Positions 7,121-14,708 of a stretch of DNA of 64,000 bases are shown piece by piece (position 1 is the stretch's first letter; each line of letters starts with the position of its first letter). The DNA is from HGM12998 sp900756495 (GTDB taxonomy: Bacteria > Bacillota > Clostridia > Oscillospirales > Oscillospiraceae). The notes under the pieces were generated by a model, which was not told the origin of the DNA, searched no databases, and saw only the letters and a list, made by a program, of their open reading frames with translations. The stretch covers positions 1 through 64,000 of the forward strand of contig CAUEFI010000004.1 in the NCBI GenBank assembly GCA_958477305.1. The letters are read 5' to 3'. The translations under genes and the position numbers were made by a program.

Positions 7121-7804
7121 ATGAAAAAAGCTTTCTTGAGCATTTTTATGTCTATAGCAATCTTGCTATCCTTTTCTTCCGTTAGCGCAATGGCGGCAAA
7201 TGAGAATATTGACTCCCCTGATACTCCATCTGAGCTATTTATTGACCTCTACTCCGAGGTATTTTTGCAAACAGAGACATATGAGGTTTATAATAGCGGT
7301 GGGGTCTGTATTACGGACACATTTGTTTCTGAATTTTACGACGACTTTTTAAATTCTAATTTTCTGCCTATGTGGAATGCGGTGGCTGAAAACAGGTACG
7401 TATTGAAATATGGCGAACCACAATACGTGCGGGAAGAAACGCAGCAAAGAGCTTCTCGTGCAATGATTACAGTCTATTCCGAGTGGACTTATAGACTGGA
7501 GGAATTGGATGAGCTTCTGCCTGGAAAAATGGTAGAATTTTTGTATAGGGTTGCCGGACAATATTCAACAAACGGGACTATAGTCAATGGGTTTACTTAT
7601 CCGCCAAAGCTGGAATTGAACATGACATTTCCGGGCTCTCTGTTTACCTACACCACATCCCCCAGCTTTTCGGTAGATTATAACGCAACACATACTCAAA
7701 TTTATTTTGACATGTCGCTTTCTATTACATTCTGCTATCCTTATAGTGACGCTTTAAACCAGACAATTGGACCATACACGGCAAGAGCGGTAGGCAACGC
7801 ATAA
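7121..7804 (+). CDS. Exported protein of unknown function
   Basis: This 227-residue protein has a signal peptide (MKKAFLSIFMSIAILLSFSS, likely cleaved after AMA). The mature domain is acidic at its N-terminus and has no further membrane segment, so it should be secreted or wall-trapped. The ribosome binding site AAGGAGG lies 8 bp before the ATG, and the gene is 41 bp from the previous exported-protein gene. No family is recognised. The composition is AT-richer than the flanking core genes, suggesting acquisition or relaxed selection. Confidence 0.7.
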   Translation: MKKAFLSIFMSIAILLSFSSVSAMAANENIDSPDTPSELFIDLYSEVFLQTETYEVYNSGGVCITDTFVSEFYDDFLNSNFLPMWNAVAENRYVLKYGEPQYVREETQQRASRAMITVYSEWTYRLEELDELLPGKMVEFLYRVAGQYSTNGTIVNGFTYPPKLELNMTFPGSLFTYTTSPSFSVDYNATHTQIYFDMSLSITFCYPYSDALNQTIGPYTARAVGNA

Positions 7805-7820
7805 CGTAGTACACGCGGGG

Positions 7821-7880
7821 GGACGGTTCTTTTGCATGATACGGTTTAAATAAACCGCACAAAGGAGCCGTCCTTCTTTT
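7821..7880 (+). terminator. Stem-loop terminator with REP-like GGGGACGGTTC head
   Basis: The arms 7821-7832 and 7861-7873 pair with G-U wobbles around an inner perfect hairpin (7842-7847 with 7852-7857). TTCTTTT follows. The sequence GGGGACGGTTCTTTTG resembles REP-like palindromes that occur near REP-associated transposases in Firmicutes. It sits directly after the exported-protein gene. Confidence 0.65.
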
Positions 7881-7888
7881 GTCTTGAA

Positions 7889-8524
7889 ATGAAAACCGTA
7901 AAGGAGATGGTTCCAATAAAAAAGTGCTGGTTGTTTGCTGTGATTGCTGCGATCGTTCTGGCGCTGGCCTTGATGATAGAGGTGACTTTTCAGGGCAAAC
8001 GGGACGTAGCGCCGGTCACAGAACCGAGCTTTGCGCTGAACGGAGAGGATTATCCCCTTGCGCCTGTCTTGCAGGATTTTATCGACCGTGGATGGAAACA
8101 GGGTAGGGCAGTGGAGTGGACAGGCGGGTATACAGAGGAAACAGGCGTGACGAATGTCGTCCCCACCGGATACAAGCTGATCAGCGGAAACCATGACGTG
8201 AATGTGTATTTGGATGCGGCTGCCCACAGGGCGGGGGTAGAGCCGAGTATATGCCGGGTAAGAAGCCTGAGCGTCTATGGATATGATGTGAACAGCTTTT
8301 GCATTGACGGCAAGGAGCTTTCAGACATAGATAGCGCAGGTATCACTGAGCTTCTGGGCAAGCCAGCCAATGTGGAAAAAAGAGAGTACGGCGAATCCTA
8401 CTATTATTCCATGCCGGAAAAGGGGATTGACGAGATAAGCTTTACATTTCTATATGCACGCGATTCAGTTTCACAGATCTTTATTATCTTTGAAGCGTCC
8501 CCACAGGGGGACAGTGAACTATGA
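7889..8524 (+). CDS. Membrane-anchored protein of unknown function
   Basis: The 211-residue product has an N-terminal membrane anchor (about residues 12-30, CWLFAVIAAIVLALALMIEV) and an external domain. No lipobox is seen. The external part has alternating strands with a late KREYGESYYYSMPEKGIDE segment. The ATG at 7889 lacks a good ribosome binding site; an in-frame ATG at 7907 overlaps an AAAGGAG, so the true start is uncertain. It is third in a run of exported proteins behind the sigma/DUF4367 pair. No family is recognised. Confidence 0.65.
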   Translation: MKTVKEMVPIKKCWLFAVIAAIVLALALMIEVTFQGKRDVAPVTEPSFALNGEDYPLAPVLQDFIDRGWKQGRAVEWTGGYTEETGVTNVVPTGYKLISGNHDVNVYLDAAAHRAGVEPSICRVRSLSVYGYDVNSFCIDGKELSDIDSAGITELLGKPANVEKREYGESYYYSMPEKGIDEISFTFLYARDSVSQIFIIFEASPQGDSEL

Positions 8525-8602
8525 TGAATTTAGTGTGCTGCACGGTTACCATTCCTGCGTGCGTAATAAAAAGGAGAACCAGATAAAAGAAAGGAGACGC
8601 TT

Positions 8603-9319
8603 ATGAAAAGATCGCTTTCAGTAATAGCGCTCGCGATTGCTATGGTTTTCAGCACTCCAGCCGCCTACGCATATAATGGAGAAGCCAGCGCGGCCCTGTC
8701 CATTAAAAGGCAGGCTGACACATTGATCGCAGCAGTGGATGAAAACGCCCTAATGGCCGATGCAATGGCTAATGTGGTTGACGATTCTGTGCCATCCTCT
8801 ATCAGGGAAAGGATAGGCGCAAGTGCAGAATTTATCTCTGCGGATACCGCTTATAACGATGAGATTGAAGTTGAAGTGAATTCAACGGTTCAGAAGGTTG
8901 GCGAAATTGACTGTGGTGATGGAGATACGGCGAACCTGTATGTGGCAGTCGCCGCCGCTGAACTTAAAACAGATAGTGCGGCCAATATGAAATTAGGTGC
9001 TAACGCGTGGACTTATGTTTACTGGTTTGATCATGAAGGTCCCGAAAATGAGTTATACGCAATAAAAGCACGGTGGGATACCAGTGACTGCCCATATGCG
9101 GTATATGATAAAGTAGTAAAATACGGCGTTGTGGATCCTGTAGTTGCTACTCTATGGCTAGATGGGCCAACATTTTTATATTTAGCTGATAGCATTGATG
9201 ATTATTACCTATTATGTAGAGAAGAATATTATGGCCTTACTTTTAAGTGTGTATCAGAGGTAGAAATCGGTAATTACGGAACTCTTGTTTGTGTTGCATA
9301 TAGTTTATACACGACGTAA
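8603..9319 (+). CDS. Exported protein of unknown function
   Basis: The 238-residue protein has a signal peptide (MKRSLSVIALAIAMVFSTPA, probable cleavage after AYA). The mature region begins with a helical stretch (SAALSIKRQADTLIAAVDENA) and continues as an acidic beta-rich domain. The ribosome binding site GAAAGGAG is good. The 3' third is clearly AT-richer than the 5' part. No family is recognised. It shares the exported, single-domain character of its neighbours at 6693 and 7121. Confidence 0.7.
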   Translation: MKRSLSVIALAIAMVFSTPAAYAYNGEASAALSIKRQADTLIAAVDENALMADAMANVVDDSVPSSIRERIGASAEFISADTAYNDEIEVEVNSTVQKVGEIDCGDGDTANLYVAVAAAELKTDSAANMKLGANAWTYVYWFDHEGPENELYAIKARWDTSDCPYAVYDKVVKYGVVDPVVATLWLDGPTFLYLADSIDDYYLLCREEYYGLTFKCVSEVEIGNYGTLVCVAYSLYTT

Positions 9320-9338
9320 TAAAAGCTTTTAAACTTAT

Positions 9339-9818
9339 ATGAATACATCAATAAAAATATTTAAGCAGTCATTGCTTTCATCTGTATTACAATTTTTAGC
9401 ATTCTCCATTTTGCTTCCTGTGTACATAACCGCTCTTCCTTGGCCATCAAACTGGGGCTCCGTCATTGTGGGATACTTCATAATCCCTGCCCTCAGTGGG
9501 TATGCCGGTCTCTGGCTGACGCACCGGGGCCAGCTTCGTTTCCATGCGTATTCAGCGGACCCTAAGCACACGCGCCACCGGCTTGCCGGGCGGCTCTTGC
9601 CTGTGCTCTGCTTTGTTTTGCTTGGGATTGCGTTAACCTTTCTGGCGTCTGCCGCTCCGGAACAGACAACCCGCCTGTTTTTCTGGCTTGGAAGGTTTCA
9701 TCATCTCCCATCCACGTTTACATACTATCTTGTCGTCGCAATCTTTCCTGTTGTGTACGCGGTTTTCGAATTCCTGTTTGTTCCCGCTGAGACCCCAAAA
9801 ACGCAGGGTCAGGCGTGA
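9339..9818 (+). CDS. Small integral membrane protein of unknown function
   Basis: The 159-residue product has four hydrophobic segments (near residues 12-32, 38-58, 83-103 and 128-150), so it is an inner-membrane protein. Short charged loops carry HRGQLRFHAYSADPKHTRHR between segments 2 and 3. It starts 19 bp after the previous stop but has no strong ribosome binding site, which lowers confidence in the start. No conserved motif is recognised. Confidence 0.6.
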   Translation: MNTSIKIFKQSLLSSVLQFLAFSILLPVYITALPWPSNWGSVIVGYFIIPALSGYAGLWLTHRGQLRFHAYSADPKHTRHRLAGRLLPVLCFVLLGIALTFLASAAPEQTTRLFFWLGRFHHLPSTFTYYLVVAIFPVVYAVFEFLFVPAETPKTQGQA

Positions 9819-9827
9819 GACAGTCTG

Positions 9828-9860
9828 CCCCCGGCCGCCGCCTGAGGGCTGGGCCGGGGG
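9828..9860 (+). terminator. GC-rich stem-loop after the membrane-protein gene
   Basis: Arms 9828-9836 and 9852-9860 are perfect 9-bp inverted repeats of C and G runs. No T-run follows, so it may be only a transcript-end hairpin. The 150 bp up to the next gene hold nothing else that I can support. Confidence 0.35.
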
Positions 9861-9971
9861 GGCCCTGTTGATGCTAAGGCCCTCGTGTGGAAAAATAACA
9901 ATGCTGGCGAAATATCCGGGAGTATTACACTGCGGGCAGCCATAAATCTTTTGCACCTGGGTTGGGGGGCG

Positions 9972-10457
9972 ATGCCTTTGACAAAGAAAAAATGGATAAG
10001 GCCAGTTTATATCATCATAGGAATTGCGATAGCGGCACTGATGATAGCATGTCTTTGGAGCAGAAGCGGTTTTCTGGTACGCCCGCTCCTGACCAGGGCC
10101 GTAACACAGCAATACCCCGGGGCGGAGATCGTTGAAATTTACTCTTTTGAGACAACGTACCTTGTATTTGTGCGGATGAATGGGGCGGACGCCGCACTTG
10201 TATATGAACGGGTGCGAATGCGCAGGGATTTGGCAGAGCCGGATATGGTTTGCCCGTTGAGAACCGGCGATACGCAGGAGGTTTATATCCAGGAACGTTT
10301 CAAGGACTATAGACTGACGCTTTCTCCGGGGCACTGCGCCGTCAGAGAGGTCAGAGCCGACTATCCGCAGTACATGGCTGTGGCTGTACATGCCGGTATC
10401 GTTATCTGTCTCCTTGGAGCCGTTTTGATCGGCAAAAGGAGACGGAGAAGGAGCTGA
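9972..10457 (+). CDS. Membrane protein of unknown function
   Basis: Starting at ATG 9972 (ribosome binding site TTGGGGGG) gives 161 residues; a longer frame from 9885 lacks a ribosome binding site. It has an N-terminal membrane segment (about 10-30, PVYIIIGIAIAALMIACLW) and a C-terminal one (about 133-153) ending in a basic GKRRRRRS tail. The external middle domain of about 100 residues has no recognised motif. It resembles the single-pass neighbours in layout rather than in sequence. Confidence 0.6.
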   Translation: MPLTKKKWIRPVYIIIGIAIAALMIACLWSRSGFLVRPLLTRAVTQQYPGAEIVEIYSFETTYLVFVRMNGADAALVYERVRMRRDLAEPDMVCPLRTGDTQEVYIQERFKDYRLTLSPGHCAVREVRADYPQYMAVAVHAGIVICLLGAVLIGKRRRRRS

Positions 10458-10523
10458 TCTGCCGCGCCCCTGTGGGCTGTCCCTTTTGTGGAAAAAGAAA
10501 AATGGAAAAAGGAGCACTGTTTT

Positions 10524-11018
10524 ATGAAAATGCGGGCCGTCTATATTGCGATTCCGGTTCTCCCCACACTGTTTGGTTATGGCTTAAACGCTCTGCTCGC
10601 AGCGGCTATAACCGGCGGCCTGTCCGGCTTGGTCGGCCCGTTCTACGTTCTGCTGCACATCGGCTTTTTGATTCTCTGGTTTTTCTCGGGCTGGGCCTAT
10701 GGGAAAACGGCCCTGTCCAAAGGAGCCGCGATTCTGCTGGGCAATCTGGTCGGGCTGGTCAGCCTGCTCCTTTACCTGTGGCAGTTTCTCCTTGTGGAAG
10801 ACGGGATGCGCAATCTTTTTCTGAGCGCATTTTCCCAAATGTTTTGCACTGCGGGAACACGCCTGGGCGCGCTTGTCAGCTTGCTGCTAAAGCCGGAATT
10901 TAACACAGCCCCCCAGATTTCTGTTACATGTACAGTAGTTTTCTCTACCCTCATTATGATCGTCATCTTTGCGGCCGGTGTGTTGGTCAGGCGGCGCCGG
11001 GACACGCGCAGCAGATAG
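10524..11018 (+). CDS. Multi-pass membrane protein of unknown function
   Basis: From ATG 10524 (AAAAAGGAG ribosome binding site) the product is 164 residues with about five hydrophobic segments. They include AVYIAIPVLPTLFGYGL, GLVGPFYVLLHIGFLILWFF, GAAILLGNLVGLVSLLLYL and a last one before VRRRRDTRSR. The basic C-terminus suggests a cytoplasmic tail. No family motif is recognised. It is next to last in the run of small envelope genes. Confidence 0.6.
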   Translation: MKMRAVYIAIPVLPTLFGYGLNALLAAAITGGLSGLVGPFYVLLHIGFLILWFFSGWAYGKTALSKGAAILLGNLVGLVSLLLYLWQFLLVEDGMRNLFLSAFSQMFCTAGTRLGALVSLLLKPEFNTAPQISVTCTVVFSTLIMIVIFAAGVLVRRRRDTRSR

Positions 11019-11034
11019 GATGCACCGCAAAAGC

Positions 11035-11069
11035 GCCCCAGCCCGGACCAATTCGGTCCGGGCTGGGGC
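11035..11069 (+). terminator. Perfect 15-bp stem-loop after the membrane-protein gene
   Basis: Arms 11035-11049 and 11055-11069 are perfect inverted repeats with a 5-nt AATTC loop. The tail ACCATTTCT is only moderately T-rich. It lies 17 bp after the stop at 11018. Confidence 0.7.
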
Positions 11070-11179
11070 ACCATTTCTATGTTCAAGTTCCGGGCAGCGG
11101 CCCGTGACCAGAAGCCATGGGCGCAATGTTGTGCAGAATAGGCCGGCATGCTCCTTCCGCGTAAAATTCGGAGGATTGG

Positions 11180-11695
11180 ATGAGTAAAAGAAACAGGGCA
11201 ATACGAATTATTTTATTTGTATTATCTTTGGCTGCAGTTCTGTTTGTTATAGGTAACCGCACAAAGCACATTGCAGTTTCATTACAGGGCTACCAAGTAA
11301 GCTTATTCAATAAATCAGACCAAAAGAAGGTTAACGTGGTAATAGAGGGTGACCTAAGTTATCGATTTTTTCAACCAGAGCAATTTAGTGGACACATTGC
11401 CATTGATGGATACAATATTACACGAAATAATGACTATACTACCGACATCATATTTCATAATGGATACGGGCTTCTTATTTACCAAAATCTATATAGTATG
11501 AAAAAATTAGGGTATATATGTACAAAGGATTTTAGCTCTTTACTCATTCTTATTTATGATGATTCAGATAATCCGCCCCAATATCATACTTTCATTTGTG
11601 CTCCTGCGGATACAGCCGAAGAGGCCTATAATATTGCCAACAAATTAAGCGCAGATAACTGGATGAGGGCGATAGACTGGGATGCGCATGGATAA
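11180..11695 (+). CDS. Membrane-anchored protein of unknown function
   Basis: The 171-residue product has one N-terminal membrane segment (about 8-26, IRIILFVLSLAAVLFVIG) and an external domain containing a SLQGYQVSLFNK strand pair and ADTAEEAYNIANKLSADNW near the end. The ribosome binding site CGGAGG is good. The gene is markedly AT-richer than its neighbours, suggesting a different origin. No family is recognised. Confidence 0.65.
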   Translation: MSKRNRAIRIILFVLSLAAVLFVIGNRTKHIAVSLQGYQVSLFNKSDQKKVNVVIEGDLSYRFFQPEQFSGHIAIDGYNITRNNDYTTDIIFHNGYGLLIYQNLYSMKKLGYICTKDFSSLLILIYDDSDNPPQYHTFICAPADTAEEAYNIANKLSADNWMRAIDWDAHG

Positions 11696-11813
11696 AAATA
11701 AGAGAAATGCGTGAAGGGCGGCGTCCGGCTTTACGGGAGTGGGGATGAGATTCTGTACCCGCTGTATTTAATAATAAAAGTATAGACTATAATTATAGTT
11801 ATTTGTTGCAGAA

Positions 11814-11859
11814 AAGAGTACCCTGGTACACGCCAAACGGCAGGTACCAGGGTACTCTT
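11814..11859 (+). terminator. Perfect 16-bp stem-loop
   Basis: Arms 11814-11829 and 11844-11859 are perfect inverted repeats with a 14-nt loop. There is no strong T-run, so termination is possible but not certain. It may instead belong to the repeat-rich element around it. Confidence 0.5.
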
Positions 11860-12072
11860 GCGCAATGCCGTCTCATTGACGCATAAGGATTTTACCCGCT
11901 GCAATTGAAGTGTCCATGCGCGGGACAGGGAGCAAGTGTATGAGCCATTGGTTAAAACAATTTTGGGGCGCTGGCCTTGCCTGCGGGCCCATATTGCCGC
12001 AGGGACCGTCAAACCAGCCATAAAATAGCGGCTCTCTGGGACAGGTCTTTTGCATCGGGGCTCTGCCTTTGC

Positions 12073-12157
12073 GCAAGCTGTCTTGCAAGAAATTATTTTT
12101 ATCATATCTATAACTATAATTATATCTATTTATACAAAAACTAATAAGACAGCTTGC
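12073..12157. repeat. 85-bp AT-rich segment with 12-bp terminal inverted repeats
   Basis: The ends GCAAGCTGTCTT (12073-12084) and its exact inverse (12146-12157) bound about 61 bp of very AT-rich DNA in a GC-rich neighbourhood. The inner sequence shares a 15-bp block, inverted, with 11788-11802. No open frame is present. Confidence 0.55.
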
Positions 12158-12289
12158 AACATGGCAGCGGCTCAGAGGGCGCTTTTTCAGAATTACCCGG
12201 CGGCCCCTCTTGCCTTTTTTTGTGAAAGCGTGTAGAATCTCTGGTGCGGTCCTCTGCTGGCCGTATTTCTTTTGCGGTGGAGGTGCCTT

Positions 12290-13645
12290 ATGCGGCTGAT
12301 GCGCCAGACCGGCGACATTACCCAGGGCGTCATTTGGAAACAGCTGCTGGGCTTTTTTATCCCACTATGGTTCGGGACATTTTTTCAACAGCTCTACAAT
12401 ACGGTGGACACCGTGGTGGTGGGGCGCTTTGTGGGCAAAACCGCATTGGCCGCCGTGGGCTCCACAGGGGTGATTGTCAACCTGACGGTGGGGATCTTTA
12501 CCGGCCTCGCCAGCGGCGCGGTGGTGGTCATCGCGCAGCACTACGGCGCCCGCCGGGGAGATAAGGTCCATGAGAGCGTCCACACCGCCATGCTGCTCTC
12601 GATTATTATCGGAGCCGTCTTCATGGTGGCCGGCGTACTGCTCACGCCGTGGTCTCTGAGGGCCATGGGCACTACCCCTGAGGCCCTTCCGGGGGCGACG
12701 CTCTATTTGCGGGTCTATTTCCTGGGCATGATTCCCAATGTGGTCTATAATATGGGCACCGGCGTCCTTCGGGCGGTGGGAGACGCCAGAAGGCCGCTCT
12801 ATTTTCTCATTGCCGCCTCCCTGTGCAATATTGTGCTGGATCTGCTGTTGGTGCTGGCCTTCGATATGGGCGTGGCCGGAGTGGCGATTGCGACGGTATG
12901 CTCTCAGCTGTTCTCTGCAGTCCTGGTGGTCTGCTCTCTGATGCGCTCGGCGGGCGCGCCTTTCCAGCTGTTTCCCCGGCAGCTGCGGATTTACCGGCAG
13001 CAGATGTCGGCCATTATGAAGGTAGGCGTTCCCACAGCGCTCCAGTCGGTGATGTACAATGCCTCCAATATTGTCATTCAGGCCGCCATCAATTCCTTCG
13101 GCACCGACGCCGTAGCAGCCTGGACCGCCTATGGCAAAATGGACATCTTCTTCTGGATGACGGTCACCGCCATGGCCCAGTCCATTACAACCTTCGCCGG
13201 ACAGAACTATGGCGCGGGAAAATACGACCGCCTGAAAAAGGGCGTGCGGGTATCGGTGGGGATGACGGCTGCGTTTACCGCCCTCATCAGCCTGGTGATG
13301 TTCCTGCTGGCCCGGCCTCTGCTCACCATTTTTACCCCCGACAGCGACGTACTGGAGGTGGGGGTGGTCATGGTCCGGTTCCTCTGCCCCACCTACATTA
13401 CCTATATTCTGGTGGAGCTGCTGCCCGGCGCGATCCGGGGGGCGGGCAAGTCCCTGGTGCCCATGCTCATCTCTGTGTTTGGCGTATGCGGGCTGCGGCT
13501 GCTCTGGCTCTTTACGGTGGTTCCGCTCCACCACACGATACAGACAGTCACTCTGAGCTATCCCATCACATGGAGCGTCACCTCTGTGGCCATCTTCTGC
13601 TATTACCGCTGGGGCCGGTGGCTGGAGCGGCGAACGCCTGAATGA
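12290..13645 (+). CDS. MATE family multidrug/metabolite exporter
   Basis: The 451-residue, 12-segment membrane protein exchanges cations for organic substrates and exports them. Start ATG 12290 follows GGAGG at 8 bp. The family signature is clear near the N-terminus (LWFGTFFQQLYNTVDTVVVG and AAVGSTGVIVNLTVG). It recurs in the second half (PTALQSVMYNASNIVIQAAI and TTFAGQNYGAGKYDR), reflecting the internal duplication of MATE proteins. It stands alone between a repeat-rich region and a bidirectional terminator. The substrate is unknown; the DinF/NorM-like subgroup is a guess. Confidence 0.92.
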   Translation: MRLMRQTGDITQGVIWKQLLGFFIPLWFGTFFQQLYNTVDTVVVGRFVGKTALAAVGSTGVIVNLTVGIFTGLASGAVVVIAQHYGARRGDKVHESVHTAMLLSIIIGAVFMVAGVLLTPWSLRAMGTTPEALPGATLYLRVYFLGMIPNVVYNMGTGVLRAVGDARRPLYFLIAASLCNIVLDLLLVLAFDMGVAGVAIATVCSQLFSAVLVVCSLMRSAGAPFQLFPRQLRIYRQQMSAIMKVGVPTALQSVMYNASNIVIQAAINSFGTDAVAAWTAYGKMDIFFWMTVTAMAQSITTFAGQNYGAGKYDRLKKGVRVSVGMTAAFTALISLVMFLLARPLLTIFTPDSDVLEVGVVMVRFLCPTYITYILVELLPGAIRGAGKSLVPMLISVFGVCGLRLLWLFTVVPLHHTIQTVTLSYPITWSVTSVAIFCYYRWGRWLERRTPE

Positions 13646-13652
13646 ACAAAAG

Positions 13653-13691
13653 ACCTCCGCCTGTCTGATAAACAGGCGGAGGTTCCTTTTT
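13653..13691. terminator. Bidirectional terminator between MATE and degV
   Basis: Arms 13653-13664 and 13672-13683 form a perfect 12-bp stem with a 7-nt loop. TTCCTTTTT follows on the plus strand and a T-rich TCTTTTGTT on the minus strand. It serves the convergent MATE and DegV genes. Confidence 0.9.
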
Positions 13692-13703
13692 CCATGCGGA
13701 AGC

Positions 13704-14567
13704 TCAGGTCACATCGGTAAGCATGGCAATGCCGATAAGGCCGGGGCCGGTATGCACAGCCAACGAGGCGTTGATCTGCTTTTCCAGCACAATTTTTGCA
13801 TTGGGCAGGCGCTCCTGGAGGGTGGCGCGGACCATGTCCATCTGCTTGGGATCGCCGTTGCCGCTCTGGAGACAGATCCAAGCCGGCCGATCCCCCGCCC
13901 GCTCCTGGGCCAGTTCCAGCAGCTTTTTCAGGCTGTTCTGAATTCCCCTTGGCTTGGCCGCTACGATGTAAGACCCCTCGGGGCTGCATGTAATAATGGG
14001 CTTGATGCCCAACAGGGTGCCCACAGCGGCGGCGGTGGCGCTGATGCGTCCGCCCTTGCGCAGATAGTCCAGGCTGTCCATATAGAAATAGGAGGCGCAG
14101 TGGGAGGCCATATGGGAGAGCCGTTCTACAATCGATTCAAAGGATGCCCCTGCGTTGCGCTGCTCTGCGGCCCAGATGGCGGCCAGACCGGAGCCCATGG
14201 CGATACACCTGGTGTCCATGGTATAGCTGGGAATATCGGCCTCCTCAGAAAGGGCGGAGGAGACGATGGAGCACGTGCCGCTGATCTTGGTGGAGGTACA
14301 GACGGCGATAATATGGGTTGCGCCATCTTCTTTCAGCTTGTGGATGAGCTGCTGGGCCTCACGCAGGTTGGGGGCGGAGGTGGAGGGAATTTCCCAGGGA
14401 AAGCGGGCATATACATCCTGGGGCGTAATATCCTCGCCATCGGTGAAGGTATTGTCCGAATAGACAACCTTCAGCGGAAGGACATGGATCCCGTAGCGCT
14501 CGCCCAGCTCGGCAGTCATATCAGTACAGGAATCGGCGATGATGGCAATTTTCTGTTCCATTGACAT
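13704..14567 (-). CDS. DegV family fatty-acid-binding protein
   Basis: The 287-residue protein has the DegV fold. The opening IAIIADSCTDMTAELGERYG motif and IPSTSAPNLREAQQL (the loop that contacts the lipid head group) are present, as are SLDYLRKGGRIS and the final AVHTGPGLIGIAML. DegV proteins bind fatty acids and in related FakB proteins present them to FakA kinase for phosphorylation and lipid synthesis. No fakA is visible here, so the kinase partner would be elsewhere. It could start at 14567 or 14561. Confidence 0.92.
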   Translation of the reverse strand: MSMEQKIAIIADSCTDMTAELGERYGIHVLPLKVVYSDNTFTDGEDITPQDVYARFPWEIPSTSAPNLREAQQLIHKLKEDGATHIIAVCTSTKISGTCSIVSSALSEEADIPSYTMDTRCIAMGSGLAAIWAAEQRNAGASFESIVERLSHMASHCASYFYMDSLDYLRKGGRISATAAAVGTLLGIKPIITCSPEGSYIVAAKPRGIQNSLKKLLELAQERAGDRPAWICLQSGNGDPKQMDMVRATLQERLPNAKIVLEKQINASLAVHTGPGLIGIAMLTDVT

Positions 14568-14669
14568 AGCTTCGAACCCCCTGGCAGCCGGGATGACCGG
14601 CGCCCATTATGATAATTCTATTTTAAAACCTTTTAGATGTAATTGCAATCATTATTTCATGTAGAAATA

Positions 14670-14705
14670 AAAAACGTCTGTAAGATGCGGCTTACAGACG
14701 TTTTT
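14670..14705. terminator. Bidirectional terminator at the end of ychF
   Basis: Arms 14670-14684 (AAAAACGTCTGTAAG) and 14691-14705 form a perfect 15-bp stem with a 6-nt loop. A-run and T-run flanks allow termination in both directions. It lies 4 bp beyond the ychF stop codon. Confidence 0.92.
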
Positions 14706-14708
14706 CGA

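Larger units (their letters stand above)
11696..12271. other. Gene-free AT-rich region with several inverted repeats
   Basis: No credible gene is seen over about 580 bp. It contains a 16-bp hairpin at 11814-11859. A 12-bp palindrome (11787-11798) sits inside a 15-bp block (11788-11802) that recurs inverted at 12110-12124. An 85-bp AT-rich segment is bounded by perfect 12-bp inverted repeats (12073-12084 and 12146-12157). Together these suggest remnants of a small mobile element. Confidence 0.5.

Noticed and set aside
12365..13534. 389-codon frame antisense to the first MATE gene
   Set aside because: His/Arg/Gly-rich shadow translation of hydrophobic segments, with no ribosome binding site.
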